64,000 nt of DNA from Euborellia annulipes (Eukaryota > Arthropoda > Insecta > Dermaptera > Anisolabididae): positions 1-64,000 of the forward strand of contig JAKCPI010016343.1 of NCBI GenBank assembly GCA_023213315.1, written 5' to 3'. Shown here piece after piece: positions 38,001 through 53,000 of the stretch (position 1 is the first letter of the stretch; each line of letters opens with the position of its first letter). The notes below the pieces were generated by a model, which was not told the origin of the DNA, ran no database searches, and was given only the letters and a program-made list of their open reading frames with translations. The position numbers were made by a program, and so were the translations under genes.

Positions 38001-41000
38001 TGGTATTTTAGCGGCTTTCCGGTACTTTGGCAACATAATTGTGACTTTTAGATAAAAATGGCCACTTGAGCGTTACGTAACTTCTAGGGGGGGGGCAGAA
38101 AAATGTTACGGCGCGTTACATGGGGGAGGGGGGTCAAAAATCTTCAAATATTGCGTTACGTAATACTTGTACGCTCCCTAGGACAGGATGTCACAGCAAC
38201 TCCCTCTTCTCCTCGTAGAGCTATCTGGAGGCTATTACCGAACACACCAGATTTTTTTTATTTGTAGCTGTATATTTCAGGGGTGGAGCGAGACCCTGCT
38301 GCTTGCAGAAAAAAGTAAATATAAACAATGCTGATCTCAGTTCTATAGTCAGGTCAATAATCAAAAAAATCTCTAAACTTGTCAGAGTTTAATCGAATTT
38401 TTTTTTAAACATTCAATTCGTATTATCATTCCTCTTTTGTATTTTTTTTTTTTTTCTTGAATGGTGTTATTTTAATTCCGAACGTGTAGCCTACTTTTTC
38501 GAAGAATGCATCACTGAGAGGGAACCTTCTTAACGTCCATTCCACAGGACGTGATGTCACAGCAACTCCCTCTCCTCGTAGAGTTGCCCGAGGATTAATT
38601 TATTATGTATGTTTAAATGATAAAAAAAAAAAACTGGAGGGACAGCACATCATTTGATTACTGAAGGTAGAAGAAAGTTTTTACTTTCTCTTATCTATGT
38701 ATATATGTAATATATATATATAGAGAGAAAGTATTGAATTCATGTCAAAAATTCGATGTCGAGATTTTGATGGATCTTCACGTTTTGAGGTCCCCTGAAT
38801 CCAAAAAAGTGGTTTTCGCGACATGGTCTGTCTGTGTGTGTGTGTGTGTCTGTGTGTCTGTGTTCAATTTTAAGCATGAATTTTAAGCAGGAATTGAGCT
38901 ATGAGGTTGAAATTTTATATTTAAGTTAAACACCCCCGGGACCGGAAAAATAAGCTTTTAATCAAAATCAGCTAAAGAGTACTAGTACTTTACTGATGTA
39001 CTTTTTCAGTTTTTTTCAAATTTCAATTCAAAAATCAATTATTTTTTAGATGCTCTTTAAAATGTAAATTCTCATTTTCTGATTGAAATCTTCTGAAGAC
39101 CACTTTACTCTTGTACTCCATAGGAAAGATAGGAGAAATGGTTGCCATGGTAACAAAATATAAATATTTTCCCACACTTATAAATTTTACATCTGAATTC
39201 ATATGTTCTGTACTGTCGGGAACTAAATATATGTCGACACAAAAAATCTGGTGTGACAAGCACAGAACACAACTTTCGATTACCGAAGGTAAGATAAAGT
39301 TGTGTGCTGTGCGCCAGTCACACCAGATTTTTTTTTAATAAATTTTTAGTTTGCAAAATTAAAGTAAAAATTCATTGATCCCTCGTAAATAAAAGAATAG
39401 TAGAACAGGTAAACACAAATATTAATTGTTTAATTAATAAATAGATAGCCTTAAATACATAAATGGAAATACACAAAAAAAAAAAAAAACATTTAATCAT
39501 ATATTCATTTCATTTCAATTTCAAATGTGAAATTTGTTAGTTTAATGAAGAACTGAATGTGTGTGTGTGTGTGTACAGTACATTAAAAAGTGTAAATTTG
39601 GAAATAAATTGAATGTAAAGTAAAATGTATATATATGTGCGTGTGTGGGTGATATCTCCCAGAGGGGACTTTCTCTCTTTATTTCGATCGACAAACAAAT
39701 TCTCAAAACTTTTTTTTTTTTTTTTTATTCTAATCTATCTATCCGATTGATATCGAGAACCGATGCAAAGAGTATTCGTTTTTTTTTTTTTTTTTTTTTG
39801 TTTTTTAGGTGGAATAAGTTTGGAAATTTGGTGTTAGGGATGAATGAATGAATGAAAAGAGAAAGAGATAATGAAGCTTTAAAATCAATTCAAGGATTAG
39901 TTTCAATTTTATTTCAAGTTTTTTATATATAAAAAAAAACACTGTATATTCGTAACAAAAAGTTAGTAAACCTTACAAGAATCTAATTGATATTATGAAT
40001 TGAAAAAGTATAATGATAAAAATTAGAATTATTATTATTTGAAATTCCTATCAGGATCACCGTTTATTTACCCGAAGTACTTCCGTGCACGAAGACACAC
40101 ACCTCAAACCCAACCGGCCTCTGGCCGTAGCCATCTACCGGCACCCCGTGAAGTTATAGCATTTCCACTCTCTAAATCCTCCTCCTGCTTTTGTTTCTAG
40201 CTAGTGAATTAATCTTTATTTATGGTTACACCCGGTTCCTTTTGAAAAAAAAAAAAAAAAATTGATTTTTAATGTAAAATTTAAAAAATTAAATCTTAAA
40301 AATATTTTTGTTAAAAAAAAAATAAAACCCATAAAAATTCGTCAATTAGATTCAGAGTCCATATTGCAATTAAAAAAACAAAAAAAAAATCTCAAATTTT
40401 TATAAAAATTCTATGATTAATGAGATCAAGAATATTAAATTTTATTTTTTCAATTTTTTGTCTTTTATATGAAAATTAAACTCTTCTTCTTCTTCTTCTT
40501 TCTTCGCCTGATTATTCCCGCTGTGCGGGGTCGGCTGAATTTGTCATTCATGGGTTTTTGCGACCGGGAAGGAATAGAACAGGCTGGCTCGTCGAACGGT
40601 CTGACGCCTGATGAAAATATAGAAGGAAAGAGACTGACATGCAAAAAACAGAAGTACTGCCAGTCCCAGCTAGGGTAGCTCGTGGTCGCCATCCACTCCT
40701 CCTCCTGCGTTCGTTTCTAGCTCTTTAGATAATTCTTATTTCTGGTTCCACCCGGTTCCTTTTATCCAACCTCCTCTATGCTAGGAAGGATGTCCTAGTT
40801 TGAGGAGGATCTTCCTCAGCACCTACTCCTTTCGAAGAAAGCATCACTGAGAGGGAATCTTCTTTATGTCTTTTCCATAGGACGGAATGTCACAGCATCT
40901 CCTCGTAGAGTTGCCTGGGGCTATTGCGGTGAGATCCAATATTCCAATCCAGTGCCTGTTTGAGGATTTGTTTACATTAAATACCAGAAATCCTGCCCAT

Positions 41001-44000
41001 TAAGGACCAATTGTATTTTTCTATAAAGGTAGTGCCGTTTTTCAAAATAATTTTTTTTTTCCAAAGAATATAAAAATAAGGATTTTCGACCAAATCTTTA
41101 AAAACTTAATCTGTTCTATGAAGTTATTTTTTTTTTTTTGGTAGACAAAAATTTTTTTCTTAAATAATAAAACACAATTTGGTCTTTAAATTTAATTTTC
41201 CTACGGCACAAAAAAAAATTAAATACAGCACAAGAGAGGGTAGAAAAAAAATTCCCTGACATGGCAGTTCCAAATTGTTATTCTCACATCATCCATTTAC
41301 AACAGAGAGAGAGAGGGAGGAAAAAAAAAAAAACATTGACAAGGGAGGAAACTAAAAACCAAATCACTGACCAACAGGAAGAAAAATGAACTCAACATTA
41401 ACATAAAAAGATCATCAATATCATTCTTTAACGTCTTATTTCATACACAGCATATGTTAATTTCTTACTAGGGGGTAATAAAAAAAAAAAATAAACTTGT
41501 ATAAAGGGTGTAGAAAAAAAAAACTCCCTCTGACCCTTAGAACATGAAGCGGAATCTCTATCTTTGCGCTCTATCGTCCATGACAATACTTTTATGCGTG
41601 TATAGTCACAACATATTTTTTTTTTTCTTAATAAGAATTTTGTAGCTACATCTATTTTTTTTTTAAATCTCAATTATACCAAATGAATGATGGGAAGTCA
41701 AGAGGACTAGAGGAATGGAAACTCTGGCAACAGTTAAACTCTAAACAACGAGATGAGAGCTCTCCACTTCTCTTGTGTTTGTGTATATGTGTCAGCTCTC
41801 AAAATGAAACAAACACACAAGTATGTTTTCTACTTCTCGTGGATAAATCTCACAGGAAGCCTCGACTAAATTAATAATAAAAAATAAAAAAATGTGCTTA
41901 ATATAAGATCAGACGACCAAAGTGTTAAGGCGGAATAGGACCGAAGGTGTTACGCATGTTTTTCCCGATAAGAGGGCGTAGTGTGTCATAAAAGTATGCC
42001 CAAAAAATCAAGTAATTCAAAAATTTGCCAAGAGATGTCAGAATGGTAGCTAATAATATTTAATGCATTTGGTTGATTTTCATTGATCTTTTAACAATAA
42101 ATACTTTATTATGTATCTTTTATAAAAGCATAAAAATATATAAATATAGGCCAGATATAGGCTAATACTATATCGGCTGTTAGACTAGCCTGCCATCTAT
42201 TGCAAGAATGCTGAACTAAGTTGACATTTGATTTTTAAATAAATCATTTAAGCTTATTTTAAAAATTTCTTAATTAATATGTGATTAATAATAACAATAA
42301 ATTCATTTTTAAATTTAAAAAAAATTAAAGATTATGTGGACTGATCAAGGGTGGGTGCAGTCTCCCTCAGTAGCCATTGGAACACTCTATTTAAAATATA
42401 TACGTATCTAGAGGATCTAGAGTTTTTTTTCTGGTGTGACTGGTCGCACAGCACACAACTTTCTCTTATAAAGTTGTATTCTGTACTTGTTTACCAGATT
42501 TTTTGGTGTTGAAATAGATTTGAACATACATCCCGACAGACTATTTCGAGGGACTCACTTTTTTTTTAATCTAAAACACTCAAAACGAGTATTATGACCA
42601 ATAAAGACAGGATTTTAAGCAAAATGCTTATTGCTGAATTTTATAAGCATCCATTAGATATTAATTTTCTAGACGAATTACGTGTATTGTGATTGCATTT
42701 TTTATGCTTTTTTGCTTATTTTGAGTTTTTATGCTTTTTTTCCTCTTTGAGCTTATTTTACGTATATTTATATAATTTTTAAAAATAATTCAAATTAATA
42801 TTCAGCAAAAACCTTCATGTAAAGCAAATCCTTCGGCAAAGGCGTAAATCCCACCTTCGGCGAGCTTTACCCCCTACTCTGGCCTTCTTGCTAGTGGCGC
42901 GGGAAGGGGGGAGAGTAATCTGGTGTGACTGACCGCACAGCACACGACTTTCTCTTATTTTCGGTAATTTCAAGTTGCATTCTGAACTTGTTTACCAGAA
43001 TGTATGTACAAATAAACTTTTTAGGTATTAATTTTTTAGAAATTTTATATTAAGGTTGTTCGGATAGTACATCGTAAGTCATAATAGAATCTAAATTTTT
43101 TTTTAAATAAAATTAAAATTTGAATGCCAAAATTCCTTATTATAATTTAGTCGTGACCTATCATAGTTTATAATTGGATTAAGTTAATAATTTAATTACC
43201 AAAAATAATAAATGAATGACTTTTGATTTGAGCAGTTTTTCACGTAATATAGAACTGGCAACATTGCATTCATCAACTATCTATTTTAAATCTTAAACGC
43301 CTTCAATTTTATTTTATTTAATATATTACAATGTTTAATGCAAATCAGTTTAAACACAATGGACGATTTGCGAGAAAAAGTATCTTAAAATTGAAAAAAA
43401 TATGTAACTAACATCAAGTATTTTAAGCGACGTTGCCAGGCTGGTCTGACTCTCGATGCTTCCTTATTTTTAAATATTGGCGACTGTCATTTTGGAGAAT
43501 TTTTTGACTTTCTTGTTAAAATATCTTTAAAAGCGGTCGGCAGAAACTTTTGATTTTATTTTTAACATATTCCTCGGAAGTGAATTAATAAAATGTAAGT
43601 TTTTTGTTTTTGTATCTATTGCAGAGGTGGCTATATAATTCGATATGTGTGCGTTTCGTCGTTATTCCCCATAGGCTACATGTTAAATTTCAATTTTTTA
43701 AAATTAATTACACGATAACCCTGTGTCAGATCTGCTTCAAAATTTTATTTTATACGTATTTGATAGTGATTAATAACATATTAAAAAATTAGCTTTTAAT
43801 CAAGGAAAGTGCTTTAATGTCCGAACAACCTTAAAAATAAAATTTAATTTCCAAGAAAAAACATTTTTCTCAAATCTCGGGGGGGGTAGTTATCCCTTTT
43901 AACGTATGAGTAGAAGTTGCTTATGAGATGCATTTTTTTAAATTTTATGCTTATTGAACAACTTTTTATATTTTCAAGATTGTTATGCTTTTTTAAGCAC

Positions 44001-47000
44001 TTTTTTTTCATATTTTTATGCTTTTTTTTGTTCGGTCTTTTATCATCAACATTGAATTTTTGACACGATCGCAATATTACATAAGAGAAAGTAAAAATAC
44101 ATATGGACCCTGTTATGCATTAGTGTGTCAAGCGCCAAAAAAATTAAAAATTGAGATAAGCACGGAATATTGTTTCATATGCTATAATAGTATTTTTTAT
44201 GAAATATGTCCTAAATAAATTTATATTTAATTAGAATTAGGACTTTTGCTGGACCATACGTATGTAGAAGGAACCGGAGAATAAAACCAGCCGTTAATGG
44301 ACGCCTCTCACATCAATTTAATTCGTAAATATTTCGACCGGCATCACGCGAACGTGCCCCCGGGTGTGGCATGGTAGGTAGCGTGCTAACCTCGTATAAC
44401 AAACGTTGCGGGTTCGGACCCAGGCAGTCCGATGATTTTATTTAAGCCATCTGGATACCAGATGGCTTAAATAGAAATGCCCTGAACCCCCCAATAGATA
44501 ATATATATTACAACGGTTTTCGTCAAAGTCTTAAATGGCCCAAGTTGCCGAAAAGACTGTATGAATGTGTGTGTGAGTGTGAGTGTGAATGAGAAAAAAA
44601 AAAAAAAAAATCACGCGAACGTTCGCTCATGCTGACATTAGTCCCCCCGCTTCTCTGAATTAGAAATTATTTTTAACATATTGGTTGACACGGGCCCTCC
44701 GGAAAATCATTTTTTTTTGTACTGATGATGACCAGGCGTGATGCCGGTCGAAATATTTACGAATTAAATTGATGTGAGAAGGCGTCCATTAACAGCTGGT
44801 TTTATTCTCCGGTTCCTTCTACATTTATATTTAATGTTACTTGCACAAATGACAAAAAAAATTATATATAATCCAATGAAAACAAAAAACTTTAATGTTA
44901 ATTTTCTCAAAACTCGGTAGCTGGCGCTTGACACACTAATGCGTAACAGGGTCCATATATAAATCAAATTTTTAAGTATTTTAAAATTTTATATTAAAAA
45001 TAAAATTTCATTTCCAAGATTTTCTCAAATATATATATAATTACTACCCTTTACGCGCCCTCCCCCTTTTCTCCGCCCTTAATACGTATACTATAACTCC
45101 TAAATAGCCTCAATAGAAACTAAAAAAAAAAAAAAAAATTAAAAAATATCTAATTTTTTATTTAATACAAAATTCTTTCATCTTAATCGGTTTTAAATAT
45201 ACTAGATATATTTTGTTTGTTAGATTAAAACCACTTGGTTGGTATTTATATTATTTGTTTGGATTGGGGGGTTAGTGAACAAAGGGAAAGTTGAATTTTT
45301 TTTTTTTTTTTTTTTTTGTTTTTATATTCGTCTCCAAATCGCCATCCAATCAACTCTTTTTAGGACTAACCTCGCTGTCACTTTTTTTTTTTTATACGAA
45401 AATATTTACAAGAGACTATATTTGTTTTTATTTCCCAGCCCAATTAAAAAGTTTCACTTCAATTTGAATAAATAGCAAGTAGCAAGCAACTGGGAATAGA
45501 ACTTCCCCCCCCTCCCTCCCTCCCTCCGTCATCCCTTAGAGAACAACGACGAGGAAAAAAAATGATTTAATTAAAAATAAATACAAAAGAGTGATTAAAC
45601 TGGTAAATAGGTATTATTCATGTTGCTCTTAATTGGGGGAAGGGGGAGAGAGGAAAATGAAAAAAAAAAAATCTCTGTTACTATTACGTTACTCTAACGA
45701 AATTTCTCAGAGAGAGAGAAATCACATCTCATTATTATTTTAGAAAAGTTTTTTTTTTTTTTATATAGAGTTAATGTTTGTAAATTTTAGGTTAACATCA
45801 TGAAGAACATCAGGCCGAACTTCCGAGACCCGACTGAATACCTAAAGTTCTTACAATTTCCTCAGCCCGAAGGTCTTCTGGAACTCTACGACTTCATCAC
45901 AGCAGCCAACATCACACTCTGAACCCCCATCAATAACGTTTCATGGGTTTTGATAACCTTTAGTTTATATAATTTATACTCTTTATAATCTGTATTATTT
46001 TTTTACTTTTGTACTCTTTTGTACAAGATATAAAAATAATTGATTTTTGAATTTTAAAAAATCGTTGGAGAAATTTTGAGAAAATCGAAAAAAACTGAAA
46101 AAGTGCATCAGTAAAGTACTAGTACTTTTTGGCCGATTTTGTTCAAAAGCTTCGTGTCACGTCTCAGGGCGGTGCCTAACTTAAATATAAAATTTCAACC
46201 TCCTAGCTCTTTTCGTTCTTGAGATATTTTGTTCACAGACAGACAGACAGACAGACACATACCCACACACACACAGAGACAAACCATGTCGGGAAAACCA
46301 CTTTTTTGGATTCAGGGGACCTCAAAACGTGAAGATCCATCAAAATCTCGACATCGAATTTTTGACATGAATCCAATAATTCTCTCTCTATATATATATT
46401 ACATATATACATAGGTAAGAGAAAGTAAAAACTTGCTTTAATTAATGGAATAGAATTATGTTTAATCATTCAAGTTGAGTATCTTTTTGTGCTTCGCATA
46501 AAATAAATATATATTAATTAGTTTTATAAATCGGATTAACAAAAAAAAATTGTAGTAAAGTTAATATTGTTCAAAGTCTATTTCTCATGATATAATTAAT
46601 TAGCTTAATGAAAAGATTATATTATTTTATTTATAAGCGCTTTTTTAAGTGAAAAGAGTTAGATTGCACTGATAAATTTGCGAGATCACAACAGGGAAAA
46701 GGGGTGTTTCACTTATCTGTGTGGCTACGGCGATTTGGTGAAGATTGCCTCTCTGAAGGGAGAACCCGAGTACATCCACGACCAGGTACTGTTTGCCTCC
46801 TGTTCTGGAACGAGTTGCCTTCAGAGATGTATTGTTATGGGCAGGGATGGCTCCGATGAATCATGGAACCCCATCCAATTGGATCTCAACACAATAGCAC
46901 TCAGGCAACTCTACAAGGAGAGGGAATTGCTGTGACATCCCGTCCAATGGAAGGTTCCCTCTCAGTGAGGTATTCTTCGAAAGAAGGGAGTCCCTCTTCA

Positions 47001-50000
47001 AACTAGGACGTCCTCCCTAGCATAGAAGCGGTTGGATAAAAGGAACCAGGTGGAATTATAAATAACGATTAGCTCATTAACTAGAAATTAACTCAAAAGG
47101 AGGAGTTACCTCTAACTAAAAAAAATGTAACTTCACGGGATGCCAGCGGAAAGGTGTTAAAAAATTATAACCCCCCTACCCCTCTCTAAATGGCAAAAAG
47201 AAAATTTCAACCCCTTTCCAATGATATTTCAACCATATTTTTACAATATCTTATCTCATTTATCGTCAGGATTGTTTAATGTTAAAAATAAATTTAATTT
47301 TTTGAAACAGCCTGTAAATAAAAAAAAAAGGTTATTTTTTTAAATAATAATTCCAAACCATTTCACCTTTTTGTCCTTTCTATTTTTTTTACTCCTCTGT
47401 CTCTCTCTCTCTCTCTCTCATTTCAATAATTATTTTCTCGATTCAAAAGCAATCAGAATGTCATTCAAATGAATACGTTACGTTTTTTTTTTAATTTAAA
47501 TTTAAAACAATATTTCTTTTTTTTTTGGACTATTTAAAGTGATATCCAGCTCGGAATTAAAATAACACCATTCAAGAAATAAAAAAAAAAAAATCCAAAA
47601 GAGGAATGATAATACGAATTGAATGTTTAAAAAAAAATTCGATTAAACTCTGACAAGTTTAGAGATTTTTTTTGATTATTGACATGTCTATAGAACTGAG
47701 ATCAGAATTGTTTATTTTTACTTTTTTCTGCAAGCAGCAGGGTCAGTCAGTCGGGTCTCGCTCCACCCCTGAAATATACAGCCACAAATAAAAAAAAAAT
47801 CTGGTGTGTTTGGTAATAGCCACCAGGTAGCTCTACGAGGAGAGGGAGTTCCTGTGACATCCTGTCCTATTGAAGGAAGGTAAAGAAGTTACCCTCTCAG
47901 TGATGTATTCTTCGAAAGGAGTCGGTGCTGATGGTTTCCCTCCTGAACCTAGGACATCCTCCATAGCATAGAAGAGGTTGGATATAGCTAAAGGAACCGA
48001 GGTGGAACTAGAAATAAGGATCAGCCCGTTAAGGAGGAGGAGGGGATAGGATATAAAGTAGCTTCCGGTAGATGGCTACGGTCTGAGGCCAGTTGGGTTT
48101 GAGGTATGGGTCTTCGTGCACGGAAGCACCTGGGGTAAATAAACGGGCAATTGTGGTAGGAATTTCAAAATAATAATAATAAATTAATTAAACGAGTATT
48201 TTTTGTCAATATATAATTTTCTAAGCAAGAAATATCCTTCATATTGATATTTTTATGGCAAGTGCTTCACCTAGAGTATCTCAGTGATAGAGTTTCTGCC
48301 TCTTGTGCTAGAGGTCAAGGCTTGGCATCCCATCTCATGCGACAAAAATTTATTTCAATTGGAATAGCCGCCAATAGGAGTCTATGCCGAAAAAGAACTC
48401 AAATAAAATAAAATAAAAAATATATCAAAAATGAGGACAGATTCTTTTAGAGGAAGGACGGTAGCTACAAAAGGATTGTCCTCCTTAGAGGAAAACAAAT
48501 GGTCATCCTAAGAATAAGAATAGGAAGGTCTTTTATTTGGCTGCTTGCTTTTATTATTATTATTATTATTATTTATCTTAGGTCATTGACCAGAGGACAT
48601 TTCTTCCACTTTCATTTATTCAAATATTATATAATTTTATACTTGAATTGGTAAATAAAAGAAGAGCAGCTTTCGGTTATTGGCCCTCGATCAAGACCAT
48701 CTTCAGAGCTTAAGGGTTGTCAATATAGGCATAAGTCTCTATGCTGACTTTTCGGTCTTGAACAAGGCCATCTTCAGAGCTTATGCCTATATTGGCAGCC
48801 CTTAAGCTCTGAAGATGGTCTTGGATAAGACCGAAAAGTCAGCATAGAGACTTATGCCTATATTGACAACCCTTAAGCTCTGAAGATGGTCTTGATCGAG
48901 ACCGTTTCGGTCAGCCTAGAGGAACAATCAGTGGCGTCATTTCAACTTTTTCTTGGGGGGGGGGGCAAACGTTTTTTTAATTAAAATTTACTTACAGATA
49001 GGTACTCAAATTTAGCCAAAAGATATTTAATTTAATTAATTGTATAGTTTTTTACAGTTGATATACTCGTAGATATATATATATTTTGAAATATTTTATT
49101 TAGAATAATATAGAATTTTATAGGGCAACGGGTCATTTGCTTTCCCCAAGGGCAAATGTCCCCCTTGCCCCCCCCCTCCTCACCAAATCAAAGCCCTTGG
49201 GGCCAATAAACGAAATAATTTTAGCTGCTCTTCTTTTATTTACCAATTATTTATACTTGAAATATATGCCGTTTGATTTTTTTATGTGAAAGTTTTTTTA
49301 TTACCTCCGCCTCCCCACCCCCCCCTCCTCTTCTACATTTATAAAATACCTAGTTCTGGTTGTTTAATATAAAGAGAAAGTACTGCGATTTGCCTAATCA
49401 CACCATATTTTATATTATTTAACTGAAATCTCTCTAATAGAGAGAGAGAGAGTAGATATCCTTTAAACCTAAATCTATCTATATATATCTAAAGTGTGTG
49501 TAAGTGACAGTTGGAGGATTAACATACAATCTACAAGCTCAAAGACCCGCCCCAATGACGTCACCAGCGCCGCGTAATAGTATTGTGCAAATGGGTCATT
49601 GGAGCCCGCAGCAGTAGTAGTAGTACGTAGATATACAACCCAAAAGCATTCTCTCCCTCTGTTGCATAGAAGGAAGGGTTTCTTCTCTCTCTCTCTCTCG
49701 TTCTCTATTGATATTAAACAGAATATGTTAAGACGATGTGTCTGTCTGTCTGGCATACGCACATAAATGATTGAAAATGCCACTTAATAATTAATTGGAT
49801 TTCAATGTGAATGAATGCAAAGTGAGCAGGAGTGAAATTAATTTTAATTTTTCGAGAATAATTCCCACTCAATTTCCGTCTGTCTTAATTATTACCGCTA
49901 TGTTTCGAAAAATTTGCTTAGAAAATATAGGCATGCCATTTTTACCGCTTTCCCCGGGTTGATTCACTTACTTGTTTTTATTAGTGGAATGAGAAAATTA

Positions 50001-53000
50001 AAAAGCTGCACATGCTTCTTGCTGTGGTACAGTGGTATAACACTCACCTCTGACGTCAGAGGTTGCTTCCTATTACAAACAATGAAAATATTTGTAACAT
50101 TGAATACCAGGGGTTCGTAGGTGTTGCGGGCTAAGGTGTCGGCTTCTACAAAGGAGACCCATGTTCACAATAAAAATATTTATTTAATGTAAACTAATCC
50201 TCAAGTACATCCTGGATTGGAATATTGGATCCCAGGCAACTCTACGAGGAGAGGGAGTTCCTGGTACATCCAGTCCTATGGGAGGGACGTAAAATAGGTT
50301 CCCTCTCAGTGATGCAATCTTCGAAAGGATTATGGTGTAGAAATGACCTCGAACAAAGGGTGTTGCAAATCATTGATTTAGGAATAAATAATGATGCTAA
50401 AAAGGGTTTAAAATTACACACTTTATCTTTGAGCTTATTACAATCATTGAATTAACTCACAAACTAACAAGAACTAGGAGGTTGATATTTTATATTTAAG
50501 TTAAAAACTTTTATGTGAGATAACTCGAAGCTTTTGAACAAAATCGGTCAAAAAGTACTAGTACTTTACTGATGTACTTTTTTAGTTTTTTTTTTTTTTT
50601 TCTATTTTCTCAAAATTCGCTCTAACAATTTTGATTGAAATTCAAAAATCAATTATTTATTAGATGCTCTTTAAAATTTATATTCCCATTTTGCCCAACA
50701 AATTGTTTGAAGCACACTGCTCTTGTACTTCATAGGAATTATAATAAATACAAATATATTTCTGTTTATTAATTTTATATCTTTAATTCAAAGATGCCCT
50801 TCTGTCGGAAACTAAATATATGTGAATATGTGTGTGACAAGCACATAACACAACTTTTAATCACCGAAGGTAATTGAAAGTTATGTGCTGTGCGACCTGT
50901 CACACCGGATTTTTAATTTTGTAATTATAATTTAAATAAATTTAAATAATATTTTTTTTTTTTTTAAGAAAAAATCATTTTCTTTAGGAATCATAGAAAT
51001 TCTAATTTAATATAATTTTTATACGCAACAATTGAATTTTTTGTGTCTGTAAATTATTGATGGTGAAGAAGACATAAGAAATAAGCAAGATATAAATACA
51101 CAGCCAATATTATTTTATTAAATACAATTACTTGCCCGAACGTCTGGGGTTTCACCTTAGGTCTAGACCATCTTCAGAGCCCGCTGGCAATAATCAAAAT
51201 ATGTACCCTATAGCAAAAACACAGAAAGCAAGCGTAAAGGAATATTTTTTAAATATTACCAGCCGGCTCTCAAAATGGTGGTACTGAAACATCAAGAGGG
51301 AGGCCAAATATTTTATTTAATGATGAGGAGGTAAGGCTGACAAAAGCAAAAATATAAAAAAAATTGCTTTATTTATCAGACGACTTTTCTCTTGTTAAAG
51401 ACCTGGAGGCTGCCTGTAATTTCACAGCAAACTCAAAATTTGTCCTGAAGAAAGCCGAAAGAAACGACCGATACGTCGACACAAAATAATAAAATAATTT
51501 TATTAGGATTTTGCTTTTGGCTTTCTTACTTCCTCATTATTAAAAAGAATATAAAATTTTCAATTTCAAAAAAAAATTTCTAAATTTTTTCTCTTAAATA
51601 TTTATATAACCAGTATGATTTTTTTTCTTTAGGGGGCCATATAGGCCCACTGCGGTGAGGAGCCCCCAAAAGATTCAAAAGCCTTCTTCATTTCCGTATA
51701 TTTTTTCGTATTTACTCCTGAAAGGGAGATTCCAATAAATTTAACGATTTTCTATTTCCTTTCACTTGTTTTCACTTTTATCTTCTTCATCATCATCATA
51801 ATCATCAAATATTTTCAAATCTCGTACATGATACCAAACTCCAAAATCAAAGAGTAATCCAATAAATATTAAACCTACAAAAAAAAAAAAAAATCATTGA
51901 CAAAAGACAGAAACACAAAATTAATATTAAATACCAACCAGCTGCTGTTAAATTGAAAGAGTGACGTAAGCTTCTGTTATTATAAAGCCAACAATTGCCT
52001 CTTTTATTGCATATTTGGTCCCATACAATACAGGTCAAATCTAGAATAGAATGGAATAACGAAACATTTAAAATAATACCTAAAGAGATGCTTTATTTCT
52101 ACTTGCTGTATGTTTTTATTTTAATAATTATTAATCGACAAAAATGAACTTTTTTTCTTTCACAAGAATGAAGATATGAAATTCTGGAAGTATTTTTCAT
52201 TCTGAATTCAGATATGTAGTTAGAATTTTTCCATCAGGCACAGTTTTAGAGATATAGAGCAAAATAGATTTTAGTCGAAAATGGGCTCTAAAACGGCTTT
52301 TATTTAGAAAGTTCAAATTATTTTTAACGCCGCACCCCGTCAAATTATGCAGATAGTTAGAATACATATAAATTTTAAGTTTCATTCCAATCGGAGGTCA
52401 TTTAGACGTGCTGCAAACGGCTCAAAGTTTAGAAAAATCGAAATTTTCAAGATTTTTTTTGCTTTGGTCACCCCTAATACGATTTTAGATACACCTGAAT
52501 GCAAAACACATATATGTACGATATTCTATAGTTCTTTGGCTTTCTAAAAATCATTCATTCATAAAAATCTGCTAATTATTAACGAAATTATTAACAAAAA
52601 CGTCAGCAAAGAAAAAACACAAGTACATTCACTGGTCGAAAAAAATGGACTTCAATTGAATTAAAAAAGCGAACCCTATTCACGAGAAGCTAATGTATCC
52701 TCTCTGAGCATCGGGTCACGGGGTCTAACTTTATTATATATTATTAAAAAAAAATATTTTTTGAATCTCATATCTTTCTTTATAATTCTAAAAGAACAAG
52801 AGGTCCATTTTTTCGTCCAGAGAGTGTACTTGAGTTTTTTCTTTACTCACGTTTTTGTTCATAATTTCGTTAATAATTAGCAGATTTTTATGAATGAATG
52901 ATTTTTAGAAAGCCAAAGAACTATAGAATATCGTACATATATGTGTTTTGCATTCAGGGGTATCTAAAATTGTATTAGGGGTGACCAAAGCAAAAAAATC